The notes under the pieces: generated by a model
Told to the model about the DNA's origin: nothing
The model's input: the letters and a program-made list of their open reading frames with translations, nothing else
Databases searched by the model: none
Shown: piece by piece, positions 33,949 to 41,974 of the stretch
Numbering within the stretch: position 1 is the stretch's first letter
Layout of the letters: each line of letters begins with the position of its first letter
NCBI RefSeq assembly: GCF_014762685.1
Contig: NZ_JABURM010000005.1
Location: forward strand, 1 to 64,000
Source of the DNA: Gracilimonas sp.
GTDB taxonomy: Bacteria; Bacteroidota; Rhodothermia; Balneolales; Balneolaceae
DNA: 64,000 nucleotides
Reading direction: 5' to 3'
Made by a program: the position numbers and the translations under genes

Positions 33949-35184
33949 ATGTCTATCCCTTTATTAGATTTAAACCGGCAGTATGATTCCATAAAAGAGG
34001 AAATCAGGGCGGCCATCGATGAGGTGCTGGAGAGTCAATACTTTATCATGGGCGATGAGGTGAAAGCCTTTGAGGAGGAGGTAGGCCGATATTGCGGATC
34101 CAACTTTGCCTACGGCTGTGCTTCCGGCTCCGATGCCTTGCTGCTGGCGCTTATGGCGATTGATATCCGTCCCGGGGATTATGTGATCACAAGTCCGTTT
34201 ACCTTTTTTGCTACGGCCGGAGCTATTTCCCGGTTGGGGGCGATTCCGGTGTTCCTGGATATCGAAAAAGATTCTTACAACCTGGATCCCGGTCAGGTGG
34301 ATTTATTTATGAGGGGAGAACACCCGGTCTATAAAAAACTGAATCCCGATCCTGACAAAATCAAAGCCGTCATCCCGGTTCACCTGTACGGACAAATGGC
34401 GGATATGGATCCCCTGATGGAAATTGCCAATGAGCATAACCTGGTGGTGATTGAGGATGCTGCTCAGGCTATCGGGGCGGAGTATAAAGGACGAAAAGCG
34501 GGTTCCATAGGCGATATCGGGTGCTTTAGTTTTTTCCCCAGCAAAAACCTGGGCGCTTTTGGAGATGCGGGTTTGGTCACCGTAAAAAATCAAAAAACAG
34601 CCGATAAAGTAGATATCCTGCGGCTTCACGGGGCCAAGCCGAAATATCATCACAGTCTGGTAGGGATCAACAGCCGGCTGGATACCATTCAGGCCGCGGT
34701 GCTGTCGGTAAAGCTGAAATACCTGGATGAATGGTCGCAACGCCGGAAGGTGATAGCGCATCGCTATAATCAACTTTTTGAGGAAGCTGGGGTGGCCGGA
34801 GCACTCAGTGATTGTTCCGGGACTTGTACAGAAATGGGTGGAGCCGGTTGCTCACTGGATCCGAATTCCCTGATCACTCCAAAAGAAGCAACGGGGACGG
34901 AGGCATCGGGAGGCAAACATATTTACCATCAATACACCATCCGCACCAAAAAAAGAGAGGAACTGGCGCAGGCATTGAGTGAACAAAATATTGGCCATTC
35001 GGTGTATTACCCGATTTCACTTCATGAACAAGAGTGCTTTTCATATTTGGGATACCAGGCTTCCGACTGCCCCAACTCACACTGCGCCACCCGGCAGGTC
35101 ATTTCCCTCCCCATTTTCCCGGAACTGACGGATGAGGAAATCCGCAAAGTGGCCGAAGTGGTGGTGGAGGTGGTTAGGGGATAG
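33949..35184 (+). CDS. DegT/DnrJ/EryC1 aminotransferase, WbpE/WlbC-like
   Basis: This 411-residue PLP enzyme is expected to aminate the 3-keto sugar made by the WbpB-like enzyme. PLLDLNRQYDSIKEEI is the typical WbpE-group start. CASGSDALLLALMA binds phosphate, VIEDAAQAIGAEYKG gives the Asp, and SFFPSKNLGAFGDAG carries the Schiff-base Lys. HSLVGINSRLDTIQAAVLSVKL is usual. Between FEEAGV and HIYHQYTIRT (about residues 283-323) lies a long loop rich in Cys, Gly and Ser that most relatives lack. The partner N-acetyltransferase (WbpD) and 2-epimerase (WbpI) were not seen nearby. Confidence 0.88.
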   Translation: MSIPLLDLNRQYDSIKEEIRAAIDEVLESQYFIMGDEVKAFEEEVGRYCGSNFAYGCASGSDALLLALMAIDIRPGDYVITSPFTFFATAGAISRLGAIPVFLDIEKDSYNLDPGQVDLFMRGEHPVYKKLNPDPDKIKAVIPVHLYGQMADMDPLMEIANEHNLVVIEDAAQAIGAEYKGRKAGSIGDIGCFSFFPSKNLGAFGDAGLVTVKNQKTADKVDILRLHGAKPKYHHSLVGINSRLDTIQAAVLSVKLKYLDEWSQRRKVIAHRYNQLFEEAGVAGALSDCSGTCTEMGGAGCSLDPNSLITPKEATGTEASGGKHIYHQYTIRTKKREELAQALSEQNIGHSVYYPISLHEQECFSYLGYQASDCPNSHCATRQVISLPIFPELTDEEIRKVAEVVVEVVRG

Positions 35185-36035
35185 GTTTGGGTAAAAAAAG
35201 CCCGTCATCCCGGTCAAACCGCAGTGAAGCGGAGGTGCCGAACCGGGATCTCCCTCCACATGGATTGCCCTCACCACAAGCTCGTTGTTGATTAACTTTG
35301 CTCAAATCAAGGAGATCGCGGGTCTCCGTATCCACTGCGCCCGCGATGACTCATGCTATTATAACGATTTCATTCCGAACAAGTCCTCTCCTTGCGAAGG
35401 AGAGGATTTAGGTGAGGTCGAGGATTAGGTCTGGTACGTTAAATCAGTGAAGGATCTCTTTGATGCGAGCCGGATGTTGAACAACGACTCTCTGGCAAGT
35501 GCGGTGCTTGCAGTCGGGAGATCCCGCATCTTCGTATGCACTTCGTGCGGGATGACAGGTCTTGGGGAAAATAAGCCCGTCATCCCGGTCAAACCGCAGC
35601 GAAGCGGAGGTGCCGAACCGGGATCCCCCGCCACATGGATTGCCCTCACCACAAGCTCGTTGTTGATTAACTTTGCTCGAATCAAGGAGATCGCGGGTCT
35701 CCGTATCCACTGCGCCCGCGATGACTCATGCTATTATAACGATTTCATTCCGAACAAGTCCTCTCCTTGCGAAGGAGAGGATTTAGGTGAGGTCGAAGAT
35801 TAGGCCCGGTAAGTTAAATCAGCTCCAAAAACCTCTACAGTCCCAAAACCCTTCCGGTACCTCAGCGAACGTCGTTCACGTCTTCGCGATGACCGGTAGG
35901 CTCCGAACGATGGCCGAATTCCTCTAACTCCTAACACCTCGCACCTAAAACCTAACCCCTAACCCCTAACACCTAACTCCCAAAACCCCTATATTCTCCC
36001 CGCAATAATAAATCAAGAAAACAAAATCGCAGACT
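35185..36035. repeat. Gene-free repeat mosaic, telomere-like tail
   Basis: Two composite units occupy about 35199-35430 and 35516-35806, with the same CATCCCGGT and ATCGCGGG hairpins as the 31.5-32.8 kb array. Positions about 35928-35993 are a run of CCTAAC/CCCTAAC/CACCTAAC-like iterations. A short related run (ACCTTGAACCTAACACCTTG) precedes the aminotransferase start near 33918. No gene was seen. Confidence 0.78.
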
Positions 36036-37208
36036 ATGAAAATCGCCGTAGCAGGAACCGGATATGTGGGGATGTCGCTGGCCGTATTATTATCTCAAAA
36101 CCATGAGGTGGTAGCCCTGGATATCGTAGAAGAGAAAGTAGAGCTCATCAATAATAAAAAGTCTCCAATAGTTGATCCTGATATAGAAAAATATCTGAGA
36201 GAGAATGAATTAAACCTATCGGCTACCTTAGATAAAGAGGAGGCCTATAAAGGAGCTGAATATGTGATCATTGCCACTCCTACTGATTATGACGAAGAGA
36301 CCAATAAATTCAATACCCGCACAGTGGAAGCAGTTATTCAGGATGTTTTGGCTATTAATCCTGACGCCGTGATGGTGATTAAGTCGACGATTCCGGTTGG
36401 ATATGTAAAAGAAGCCAAGAAAAAATTTAATACTGAAAACCTGCTATTTTCTCCGGAGTTTTTACGAGAAGGGAAGGCGTTGCATGATAACCTCTATCCC
36501 TCCCGGGTGGTTGTTGGAGAACGATCAGAACGAGCTCAAAAATTTGCAGACCTGTTGGTAGAAGGAGCAGATAAAGATCCTGAGGATATTCAGGTATTAT
36601 TTACGGACAATACCGAGGCAGAGGCAATCAAGTTGTTTTCAAATACTTATCTTGCCATGCGTGTTGCTTACTTCAATGAACTGGACACTTACTGCGAGAC
36701 CCACGACCTGAGTTCTGTGCAAGTGATCGAAGGGGTGGGCCTGGATCCGCGTATTGGAGATCATTACAACAATCCTTCTTTTGGATATGGAGGGTATTGT
36801 CTGCCTAAAGATACCAAGCAGCTGTTGGCCAATTTTGGGGATGTCCCGAATAATTTAATCAAAGCTATTGTTGATGCTAATACTACCCGCAAAGATTTTA
36901 TAGCTCGTCAGATCTGGAAAAATGATCCGAAAGTAGTGGGTGTTTATCGGCTGGTGATGAAACAGGGTTCTGATAACTTCCGTCAAAGTGCCATTCAGGG
37001 AATTATGAAACGCATCAAGGCAAAGGGAATCGAAGTGGTGGTCTATGAACCCTACCTGGATCAGGATGAATTTTATCACTCTAAGGTGATCCGTGATCTC
37101 GATGAATTTAAGAAAATGTCAGAAGTTATTATCGCCAATCGCATGGTAGATGAAATTCAGGACGTGAAGGATAAAGTTTATACCAGGGATCTTTTCGGGA
37201 ATAATTAG
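36036..37208 (+). CDS. ugd: UDP-glucose 6-dehydrogenase
   Basis: This is a 390-residue enzyme making UDP-glucuronate. [20 protein letters not shown] binds [20 protein letters not shown] and KSTIPVGYV follow, then [38 protein letters not shown], and [18 protein letters not shown] with catalytic Cys255. The short form with LREGKAL and YCLPKDT is the classical UDP-glucose dehydrogenase. Its product can feed the UDP-glucuronate 4-epimerase at 10846. It is a single-gene unit between repeat stretches. Confidence 0.94.
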   Translation: MKIAVAGTGYVGMSLAVLLSQNHEVVALDIVEEKVELINNKKSPIVDPDIEKYLRENELNLSATLDKEEAYKGAEYVIIATPTDYDEETNKFNTRTVEAVIQDVLAINPDAVMVIKSTIPVGYVKEAKKKFNTENLLFSPEFLREGKALHDNLYPSRVVVGERSERAQKFADLLVEGADKDPEDIQVLFTDNTEAEAIKLFSNTYLAMRVAYFNELDTYCETHDLSSVQVIEGVGLDPRIGDHYNNPSFGYGGYCLPKDTKQLLANFGDVPNNLIKAIVDANTTRKDFIARQIWKNDPKVVGVYRLVMKQGSDNFRQSAIQGIMKRIKAKGIEVVVYEPYLDQDEFYHSKVIRDLDEFKKMSEVIIANRMVDEIQDVKDKVYTRDLFGNN

Positions 37209-37768
37209 GATGTAGCCAAAGAACGAGCGGCTTATTTTTAAAGCGTGAGTGAAAGCTGTCAGACTTCAGCTATCAGCTTTTTGCTTTAAAAATATTCAAC
37301 ACCTTGTTATGGGTACTGTTGCCCTTGGCGCCAGCCCTCCCCGCAAGCAACAGGCAAGCTGTTCTTGCTGTCCCTCCAAAGGGACACAGGGTTCGAGCCT
37401 TTGGCGAGTGCGGTGTTTGCAGCCGGGAGATCCCGCATCTCCGTGTTCACTTCGTGCGGGATGACAGGCCTTGGGTAAAAAAAGCCCGTCATCCCGGTCA
37501 AACTGCAGCAAAGCGGAGGTGCCGAACCGGGATCTCCCTGATACGGTTTGGAATGGTTAACCCCGGCACATCATCTGAGAACCACGGATCAGGCGGATGA
37601 ACAGATTCCGCAGATAATCAAAACCACTTCAATGTTCCTTGTTCGATGTTGAATGTTCGATGTTCTAAACATTCAACATTTCAAATTTCCTCTCTCAAAC
37701 TTTTAAAATTATTACTGCAACAAAGGGCCTGAAATTTCTATCTTAAGGGCAGTTCAAAAGAATTAACT
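37209..37768. repeat. Gene-free repeat mosaic
   Basis: It contains the AAAGGGACACAGGG module (about 37336-37394), a TGCGGGAT hairpin (about 37430-37462), a CATCCCGGT hairpin (about 37489-37533) and the GTTCGATGTTGAATG simple repeat (about 37625-37665). The last 80 bases are unique. The part from about 37235 to 37395 closely resembles 31470-31630, which also follows a UDP-sugar dehydrogenase gene. Confidence 0.75.
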
Positions 37769-38782
37769 ATGATCTGGGAAAACTCATTATATCTGTGGCT
37801 GTTGACGCTGATACCGGCAGGAATTGTACTGCTTTGGTGGAAGTCAAGACAAGTGCGGGCCATTCAAAAAAAATATTTCAGCACCGAGCTCTTCAGTAGC
37901 CTCCGTAAGGGATTCTGGCCGCTCGGAAACCGGCTGAAAACTATCTCCATGCTGGCAGGGCTGTTTTTCCTGATTGTGGCTTTGGCCGGGCCCAAAATAG
38001 GTACGGAAGTGAGGGAGATAAAAAGGCAGGGGATTGATATGCTGGTGGCCCTGGATTTGTCAGCGAGTATGAATGCAGAAGACGTTCGTCCAAGCCGGCT
38101 CGAGAAAGCCAAATTTGAAATTAACCGGTTGATTGAACGGCTTCGCGGAGACCGTGTCGGGCTGGTGGTGTTTACGGGGGAGGCCTATTTGCAAAGCCCG
38201 ATGACGCTCGATTACTCCGCATTGCGGCTCTTCCTCGATATCGCCGATACCGAACAGATGCCAAGTTCGGCTACCGATTTTAAATCGGCTATGGAAACAG
38301 CCATGGATGCTTTCGAGGCACTTGAAGATAATGGAACCGATGCAGCAAAAGTGTTGCTTATTATCTCGGACGGAGAAGATCACGGACAGTCGTATGATGA
38401 GGCTCTTGAAGCACTGATATCGGAGAATATTTTAGTATATACATTGGGTGTGGGAACTGCTGAAGGCACCACTATCCCGATATATGAAGAGGGAACGGAC
38501 CGGTTAATTGGGTATAAACGAGACAATAGCGGACGGGTGGTAACTACAAAATTACAGAGTCAGACTTTGCGAAGCATTGCCGGTAAAGGCAACGGAGAAT
38601 ATTATTCTATTGAGCGCGGGAACGATGGAATAGATTCGTTTTTGGCTCGTATGGATGATCTTGAAAAAGGAGAGTTTGCAAGTCAGGAGTACGCCGATTA
38701 CAAAAATCAGTACCAGTGGATGGGAGTATTAGCGCTGCTGTGTTTCGTGGTTTCTGTACTTATCCCTTCTTACAAAGAGTAA
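37769..38782 (+). CDS. VWA-domain membrane protein, BatA/BatB-like
   Basis: This is a 337-residue protein. Two N-terminal membrane helices (about 7-23 and 56-73) and one C-terminal helix (about 314-332) flank a von Willebrand A domain. The metal site DLSAS (Asp96, Ser98, Ser100) is intact, with TGEAYLQSPMTLD and ISDGEDHG later. The layout is that of aerotolerance proteins BatA/BatB. The usual MoxR ATPase and DUF58 partners are absent here, though a DUF4175 protein, often found in the same operons, lies 3 kb away on the other strand. The function is probably stress- or envelope-related; details are unknown. Confidence 0.85.
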   Translation: MIWENSLYLWLLTLIPAGIVLLWWKSRQVRAIQKKYFSTELFSSLRKGFWPLGNRLKTISMLAGLFFLIVALAGPKIGTEVREIKRQGIDMLVALDLSASMNAEDVRPSRLEKAKFEINRLIERLRGDRVGLVVFTGEAYLQSPMTLDYSALRLFLDIADTEQMPSSATDFKSAMETAMDAFEALEDNGTDAAKVLLIISDGEDHGQSYDEALEALISENILVYTLGVGTAEGTTIPIYEEGTDRLIGYKRDNSGRVVTTKLQSQTLRSIAGKGNGEYYSIERGNDGIDSFLARMDDLEKGEFASQEYADYKNQYQWMGVLALLCFVVSVLIPSYKE

Positions 38783-38830
38783 CCGGTTAGAAATTTACAT
38801 ACATACACACACATACATATATAAATCAGC

Positions 38831-39325
38831 ATGTCAGATAAGGAACAACAGTTTCAAAAAATTGAAGAAAAGCTAAAAGAGCAGGGTTTTAAAATATCGG
38901 ATCAGGATTTTGATCGCCCATGGGGTGGCTTTTTTGTGATTGATGAAAATCAGGCGAAGAAATTTATAGAAACTTATTTCGATGATGTTGAAATGAGCGA
39001 GGTAAATATCTCAGGCAGGTTAAGCCCGAAAATTTTATTGGTCGAACCGGGAAAGAGATTATCCTGGCAATATCACCATCGCCGTGCTGAAATGTGGCAG
39101 GTGGTAGAGGGGCCGGTGGGAGTAATACGCAGCATCACTGATGAACAAAAGCCGGTGAAAAAATATAATGAAGGAGATTTGATTACCCTGAAGCAGGGAG
39201 AACGTCACCGCCTGGTCGGTTTAGATGATTGGGGCGTTATTGCTGAAATTTGGCAGCATGTGTATGCCGACCACCCCTCAAATGAAAAAGACATCGTCCG
39301 CCTCGATGATGATTTCGGCAGGTAA
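38831..39325 (+). CDS. Cupin protein, mannose-6-phosphate isomerase type II-like
   Basis: This 164-residue single cupin is like the C-terminal isomerase domain of type II PMI/GMP proteins. DFDRPWGGFFVIDE is the PWG block. VEPGKRLSWQYHHRRAEMWQVVEG has the metal-ligand His/His/Glu, and LKQGERHRLVGLDDWGVIAEIWQH supplies the last His and the closing block. A stand-alone domain could isomerise mannose-6-phosphate or another sugar phosphate. The HAD phosphatase encoded 34 bases downstream suggests a shared pathway. Confidence 0.8.
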   Translation: MSDKEQQFQKIEEKLKEQGFKISDQDFDRPWGGFFVIDENQAKKFIETYFDDVEMSEVNISGRLSPKILLVEPGKRLSWQYHHRRAEMWQVVEGPVGVIRSITDEQKPVKKYNEGDLITLKQGERHRLVGLDDWGVIAEIWQHVYADHPSNEKDIVRLDDDFGR

Positions 39326-39359
39326 TTAATTAGTAAAAGACGAGACAAGTAAATTTAAA

Positions 39360-40103
39360 ATGATAAAACTATTTATCACCGATCTGGACGGCTGTATTTC
39401 ACATCCGTTTGTAAGTCCGGATTGGAGAGCATTATCTCGAATTAGGGAATTGAGCCAGTTAAGCAGGGATGATGAGACCATTCCGGCTTTGACCATCTGT
39501 TCCGGCCGGCCCTTTCCGTATGTGGAAGTTGTGGGGCAATGGCTGGATGTGGATTACCCCATGCTTTTTGAAAGCGGCGGGGGCATGTATGATATCAAGA
39601 CAAATGAAATTACCTGGAATCCGCATTTCGACGATGAAGCAAAAAAGGCCGTTGCCGAGATTAAGAAGTGGATGGAAGGAACGCTCATAAAAAATTATAA
39701 GGGCACGTATCCTGAATTTGCCAAGTATACGGATGCCGGCCTGGTCAACCCGGATTCTTCCAAAATTGCATTGATGCATAAAGAAGTGCTGAATCATGTA
39801 AATGGGAATTACCCTATGTTCGAGGTGCATGTCACCGACGTTTCCGTAAATATCATTTTGAAGAAAACCAATAAAGGGGGAGGCATCCGCTTTCTTTGTG
39901 AAAAATTGGATATTGACCTGGATGAAGTCGCCTATATCGGCGATACCGGCGGTGATATTCCGGCTCTTGAAATAGTGGGCAAATCTTTTGCGCCTCAAAA
40001 TGCCAATTCCGGGGTGAAAGAGGTAGCGGATGTAATAACCAAAGAAACTACCCGGGGCGTCCTTGAGGCGTATGAGCAGCTGATCGCGTTTAATAGAGGG
40101 TAA
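39360..40103 (+). CDS. HAD-superfamily (Cof-like) sugar phosphatase
   Basis: This is a 247-residue HAD IIB-type hydrolase. FITDLDGCI holds the nucleophile Asp8 and acid Asp10, LTICSGRPFPYVE is motif II (Ser), and KKTNKGGGIRFLCEKL holds the motif III Lys. AYIGDTGGDIPALEIV is motif IV with the metal-ligand Asp residues. The cap region between (about 80-170) is small, as in SPP/mannosylglycerate-type phosphatases. The substrate is unknown; the adjacent PMI-like cupin hints at a hexose phosphate. Confidence 0.85.
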   Translation: MIKLFITDLDGCISHPFVSPDWRALSRIRELSQLSRDDETIPALTICSGRPFPYVEVVGQWLDVDYPMLFESGGGMYDIKTNEITWNPHFDDEAKKAVAEIKKWMEGTLIKNYKGTYPEFAKYTDAGLVNPDSSKIALMHKEVLNHVNGNYPMFEVHVTDVSVNIILKKTNKGGGIRFLCEKLDIDLDEVAYIGDTGGDIPALEIVGKSFAPQNANSGVKEVADVITKETTRGVLEAYEQLIAFNRG

Positions 40104-40508
40104 CACTAGACTTTAGCAAGTGCGGTGCTTGTATCAAGGAGATCGCGGGTCTCCGCGTTCACTCCGCCCGTGATGACAGCCTGTGGGTAAAAGAAAAGCC
40201 AGTCATCCCGGGCAAACCGTAGCGAAGCGGAGGTGCAGAACCGGGATCTCCCTGACGAGGCCTGGGATATTTAACACTGAGTCTCTGGCAAGTGCGGTGC
40301 TTGTATCAAGGAGATCGCGGGTCCGGGCCCGCGATGACTCATTTTATAAAAACTCCGTCATCCCGGACAAGATGAAACGAAGTGGAATCGCCGATCCGGG
40401 ATCTCCCAACTGCAGCCCCAAAGATCTTTTAAGTCTTGAGCGAAGCGGAGACTTAAAAGTAAATGCTCCGGAAGTCTCTGACTTCCAATATGAGCTACCG
40501 GTTCCACT
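40104..40508. repeat. Left repeat block of the RAYT cassette
   Basis: Positions 40137-40410 equal 29767-30040 without gaps. Positions 40417-40503 equal 41813-41899 and carry the hairpin CTTTTAAGTCT (40426-40436)/AGACTTAAAAG (40449-40459). Together they form a left flank that is repeated, in the same orientation, to the right of the GIY-YIG gene (about 41563-41900). No gene was seen. Confidence 0.85.
40426..40459. repeat. REP-like hairpin, left of the RAYT gene
   Basis: The perfect 11-bp arms CTTTTAAGTCT and AGACTTAAAAG enclose a GAGCGAAGCGG-containing loop. The loop matches that of the CTTTTAAGTT/AACTTAAAAG copies at 109-142, 5995-6028, 7095-7128 and 9562-9595, although the stem ends differ in a pairing-preserving way. 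Confidence 0.88.
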
Positions 40509-41060
40509 TCAAATAAGAATTTCCTCAATCTCAATCAGCCCGGTTTTATCTATATACCATTGGGCACTACTATACGGATAATCTTGTGGTCTTTTGCAAA
40601 ACCCCTCCTTTACCGGATTATAATGGATATACTTCATTTTCTGAGTGAAAAACTTGTTCGAAGTTACCTCCATTGGACGATTATCCTGTCTCCAAAATTG
40701 ATACTTTTTGTTATTTGAGTTTTGACTTCCCGCTTTCTTAAACATCCATAACATCCACTCTTTTCGGCTTTCTTTAGGGTTTGATTTCAGGTCTTTGAGT
40801 ATTGAAAAAGCGGTATATTTTTTGAAATCACGTAGGATATCAGAGAGGTTTGCGTCTTCCTGTGCACTAACCAATAAATGAAGATGATTGGTCATCAGGC
40901 ACCAGCCATGAATTCTAAGCCCTTTATTTTTCTGGCAAAACTTCAAACTGTCGACAATAATCTTTTTATGTGCAGGTCTGGTAAATACATCAATCCAGTC
41001 TACCACAGCAAAAGTGATGAAATGAGCTTGTTGGTGATTATGAATATTGAACCCCGTCAT
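40509..41060 (-). CDS. REP-associated tyrosine transposase (RAYT, Y1/HUH type)
   Basis: This is a 183-residue protein of the IS200-like Y1 transposase fold. HFITFAVVDWIDVFTRPAHK is the N-terminal strand-helix, GWCLMTNHLHLLVS holds the HUH metal motif (His59, His61), and KYIHYNPVKEGF carries the likely nucleophile Tyr144. RAYTs are domesticated relatives of IS200/IS605 transposases that cut and move REP palindromes rather than whole IS. The gene sits between palindromes at 40426-40459 and 41117-41185. No IS ends or second gene of an IS605 unit are visible, so a RAYT is the better call. It is likely the driver, or former driver, of the palindrome families in this window. Confidence 0.87.
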   Translation of the reverse strand: MTGFNIHNHQQAHFITFAVVDWIDVFTRPAHKKIIVDSLKFCQKNKGLRIHGWCLMTNHLHLLVSAQEDANLSDILRDFKKYTAFSILKDLKSNPKESRKEWMLWMFKKAGSQNSNNKKYQFWRQDNRPMEVTSNKFFTQKMKYIHYNPVKEGFCKRPQDYPYSSAQWYIDKTGLIEIEEILI

Positions 41061-41116
41061 AGTTGAAATATAAAATCTCGAGGCCTTAATGCAAGTCAGA
41101 GACTTGCGGAGCTAAG

Positions 41117-41185
41117 CTCTTAAGTCATCGCTCGATAAACCATTGTGGTTTACCAAAATTTATTGCCTCGCTTAAGACTTAAGAG
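41117..41185. repeat. REP-like palindrome upstream of the RAYT gene
   Basis: The arms are CTCTTAAGTC (41117-41126) and GACTTAAGAG (41176-41185). The interior contains AAACCATTGTGGTTT, itself a hairpin, and matches 32501-32549 closely. It separates the RAYT gene from the GIY-YIG gene. Confidence 0.85.
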
Positions 41186-41187
41186 AT

Positions 41188-41508
41188 CTATGGGTTTCTC
41201 AACTCCGGTTGGCCAAGTGTCGAAACCTCATCCCATAGATCGACCATCTCGGGGTTCAAACTTTTAATAAGCTTAATTTTCCAGGCTCGTTTCCACTTCT
41301 TCATACTTCTTTCAGCCTGAATTGCCTCATACATGGTTGGGAAAGCCTCATAATACATCAGTTCCCGAATATTATACTTTTTAGTAAAGTCACATCCTTC
41401 GCCATTTCGATGGTCATTAACCCTTTTAAGCAGCTGTGAAGTCACTCCGGTATAATAAACCGTCCGGTGCTTATTTGATAATATGTATAGATAACCTGTT
41501 TTACTCAT
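41188..41508 (-). CDS. GIY-YIG domain nuclease-like protein
   Basis: This is a 106-residue protein of the small GIY-YIG (UPF0213/SLX1-like) family. GYLYILSN and VYYTGVTSQLLKRVNDHR form the GIY-YIG core with the conserved Arg, and YEAFPTMYEAIQAERSMKKW contains the conserved Glu that binds metal, followed by the usual WKRAWKIKLI tail. Stand-alone members have structure-specific nuclease potential, but their roles are mostly unknown. It lies on the same strand upstream of the RAYT gene, within the same direct-repeat flanks, so it may belong to the same mobile unit. Confidence 0.88.
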   Translation of the reverse strand: MSKTGYLYILSNKHRTVYYTGVTSQLLKRVNDHRNGEGCDFTKKYNIRELMYYEAFPTMYEAIQAERSMKKWKRAWKIKLIKSLNPEMVDLWDEVSTLGQPELRNP

Positions 41509-41974
41509 TTGTTAAGTAAGAGCGATGAGAAAGGAATTCCTTACAAAAAATTTGCACTTAGCGAGGAGATCGCGGGTCTCCGCGTTCACTCCGCCCGTGA
41601 TGACAGCCTGTGGGCATAAAAAAAGCCAGTCATCCCGGGCAAACCGTAGCGAAGCGGAGGTGCAGAACCGGGATCTCCCTGACGAGGCCTGGGATATTTA
41701 ACACTGAGACTTTGGCAAGTGCGATGCTTGTATCAAGGAGATCGCGGGTCTCCGTATCCACTGCGCCCGCGATGACTCATTCTATCATATCGATATCATC
41801 CCGGAGAAGTCCCCCAAAGATCTTTTAAGTCTTGAGCGAAGCGGAGACTTAAAAGTACATGCTCCGGAAGTCTCTGACTTCCAATACGAGCAACCGGTCT
41901 CACCGGATGTTCCTGATCACTTCAATATTCAATGTTGAATGTTCGATGTTCAATATTCCCCCTCCCCTAAAACC
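41509..41974. repeat. Right repeat block of the RAYT cassette
   Basis: Positions about 41563-41712 repeat 40137-40285. Positions about 41737-41778 hold an ATCGCGGG hairpin module. Positions 41813-41899 repeat 40417-40503, with hairpin arms 41822-41832 and 41845-41855, and positions about 41920-41957 carry the GTTCGATGTTGAATG simple repeat. No gene was seen. Confidence 0.85.

Noticed and set aside
37385-37400. GGTTCGAGCC, resembling a tRNA T-arm
   Set aside because: It belongs to a repeated intergenic module also at 31620-31640, and no acceptor stem, anticodon arm or D-arm surrounds it.
40509-41060. Complete IS200/IS605 insertion sequence
   Set aside because: There is no TnpB and no recognisable IS ends; the single-gene setting between REP-like palindromes fits a RAYT.
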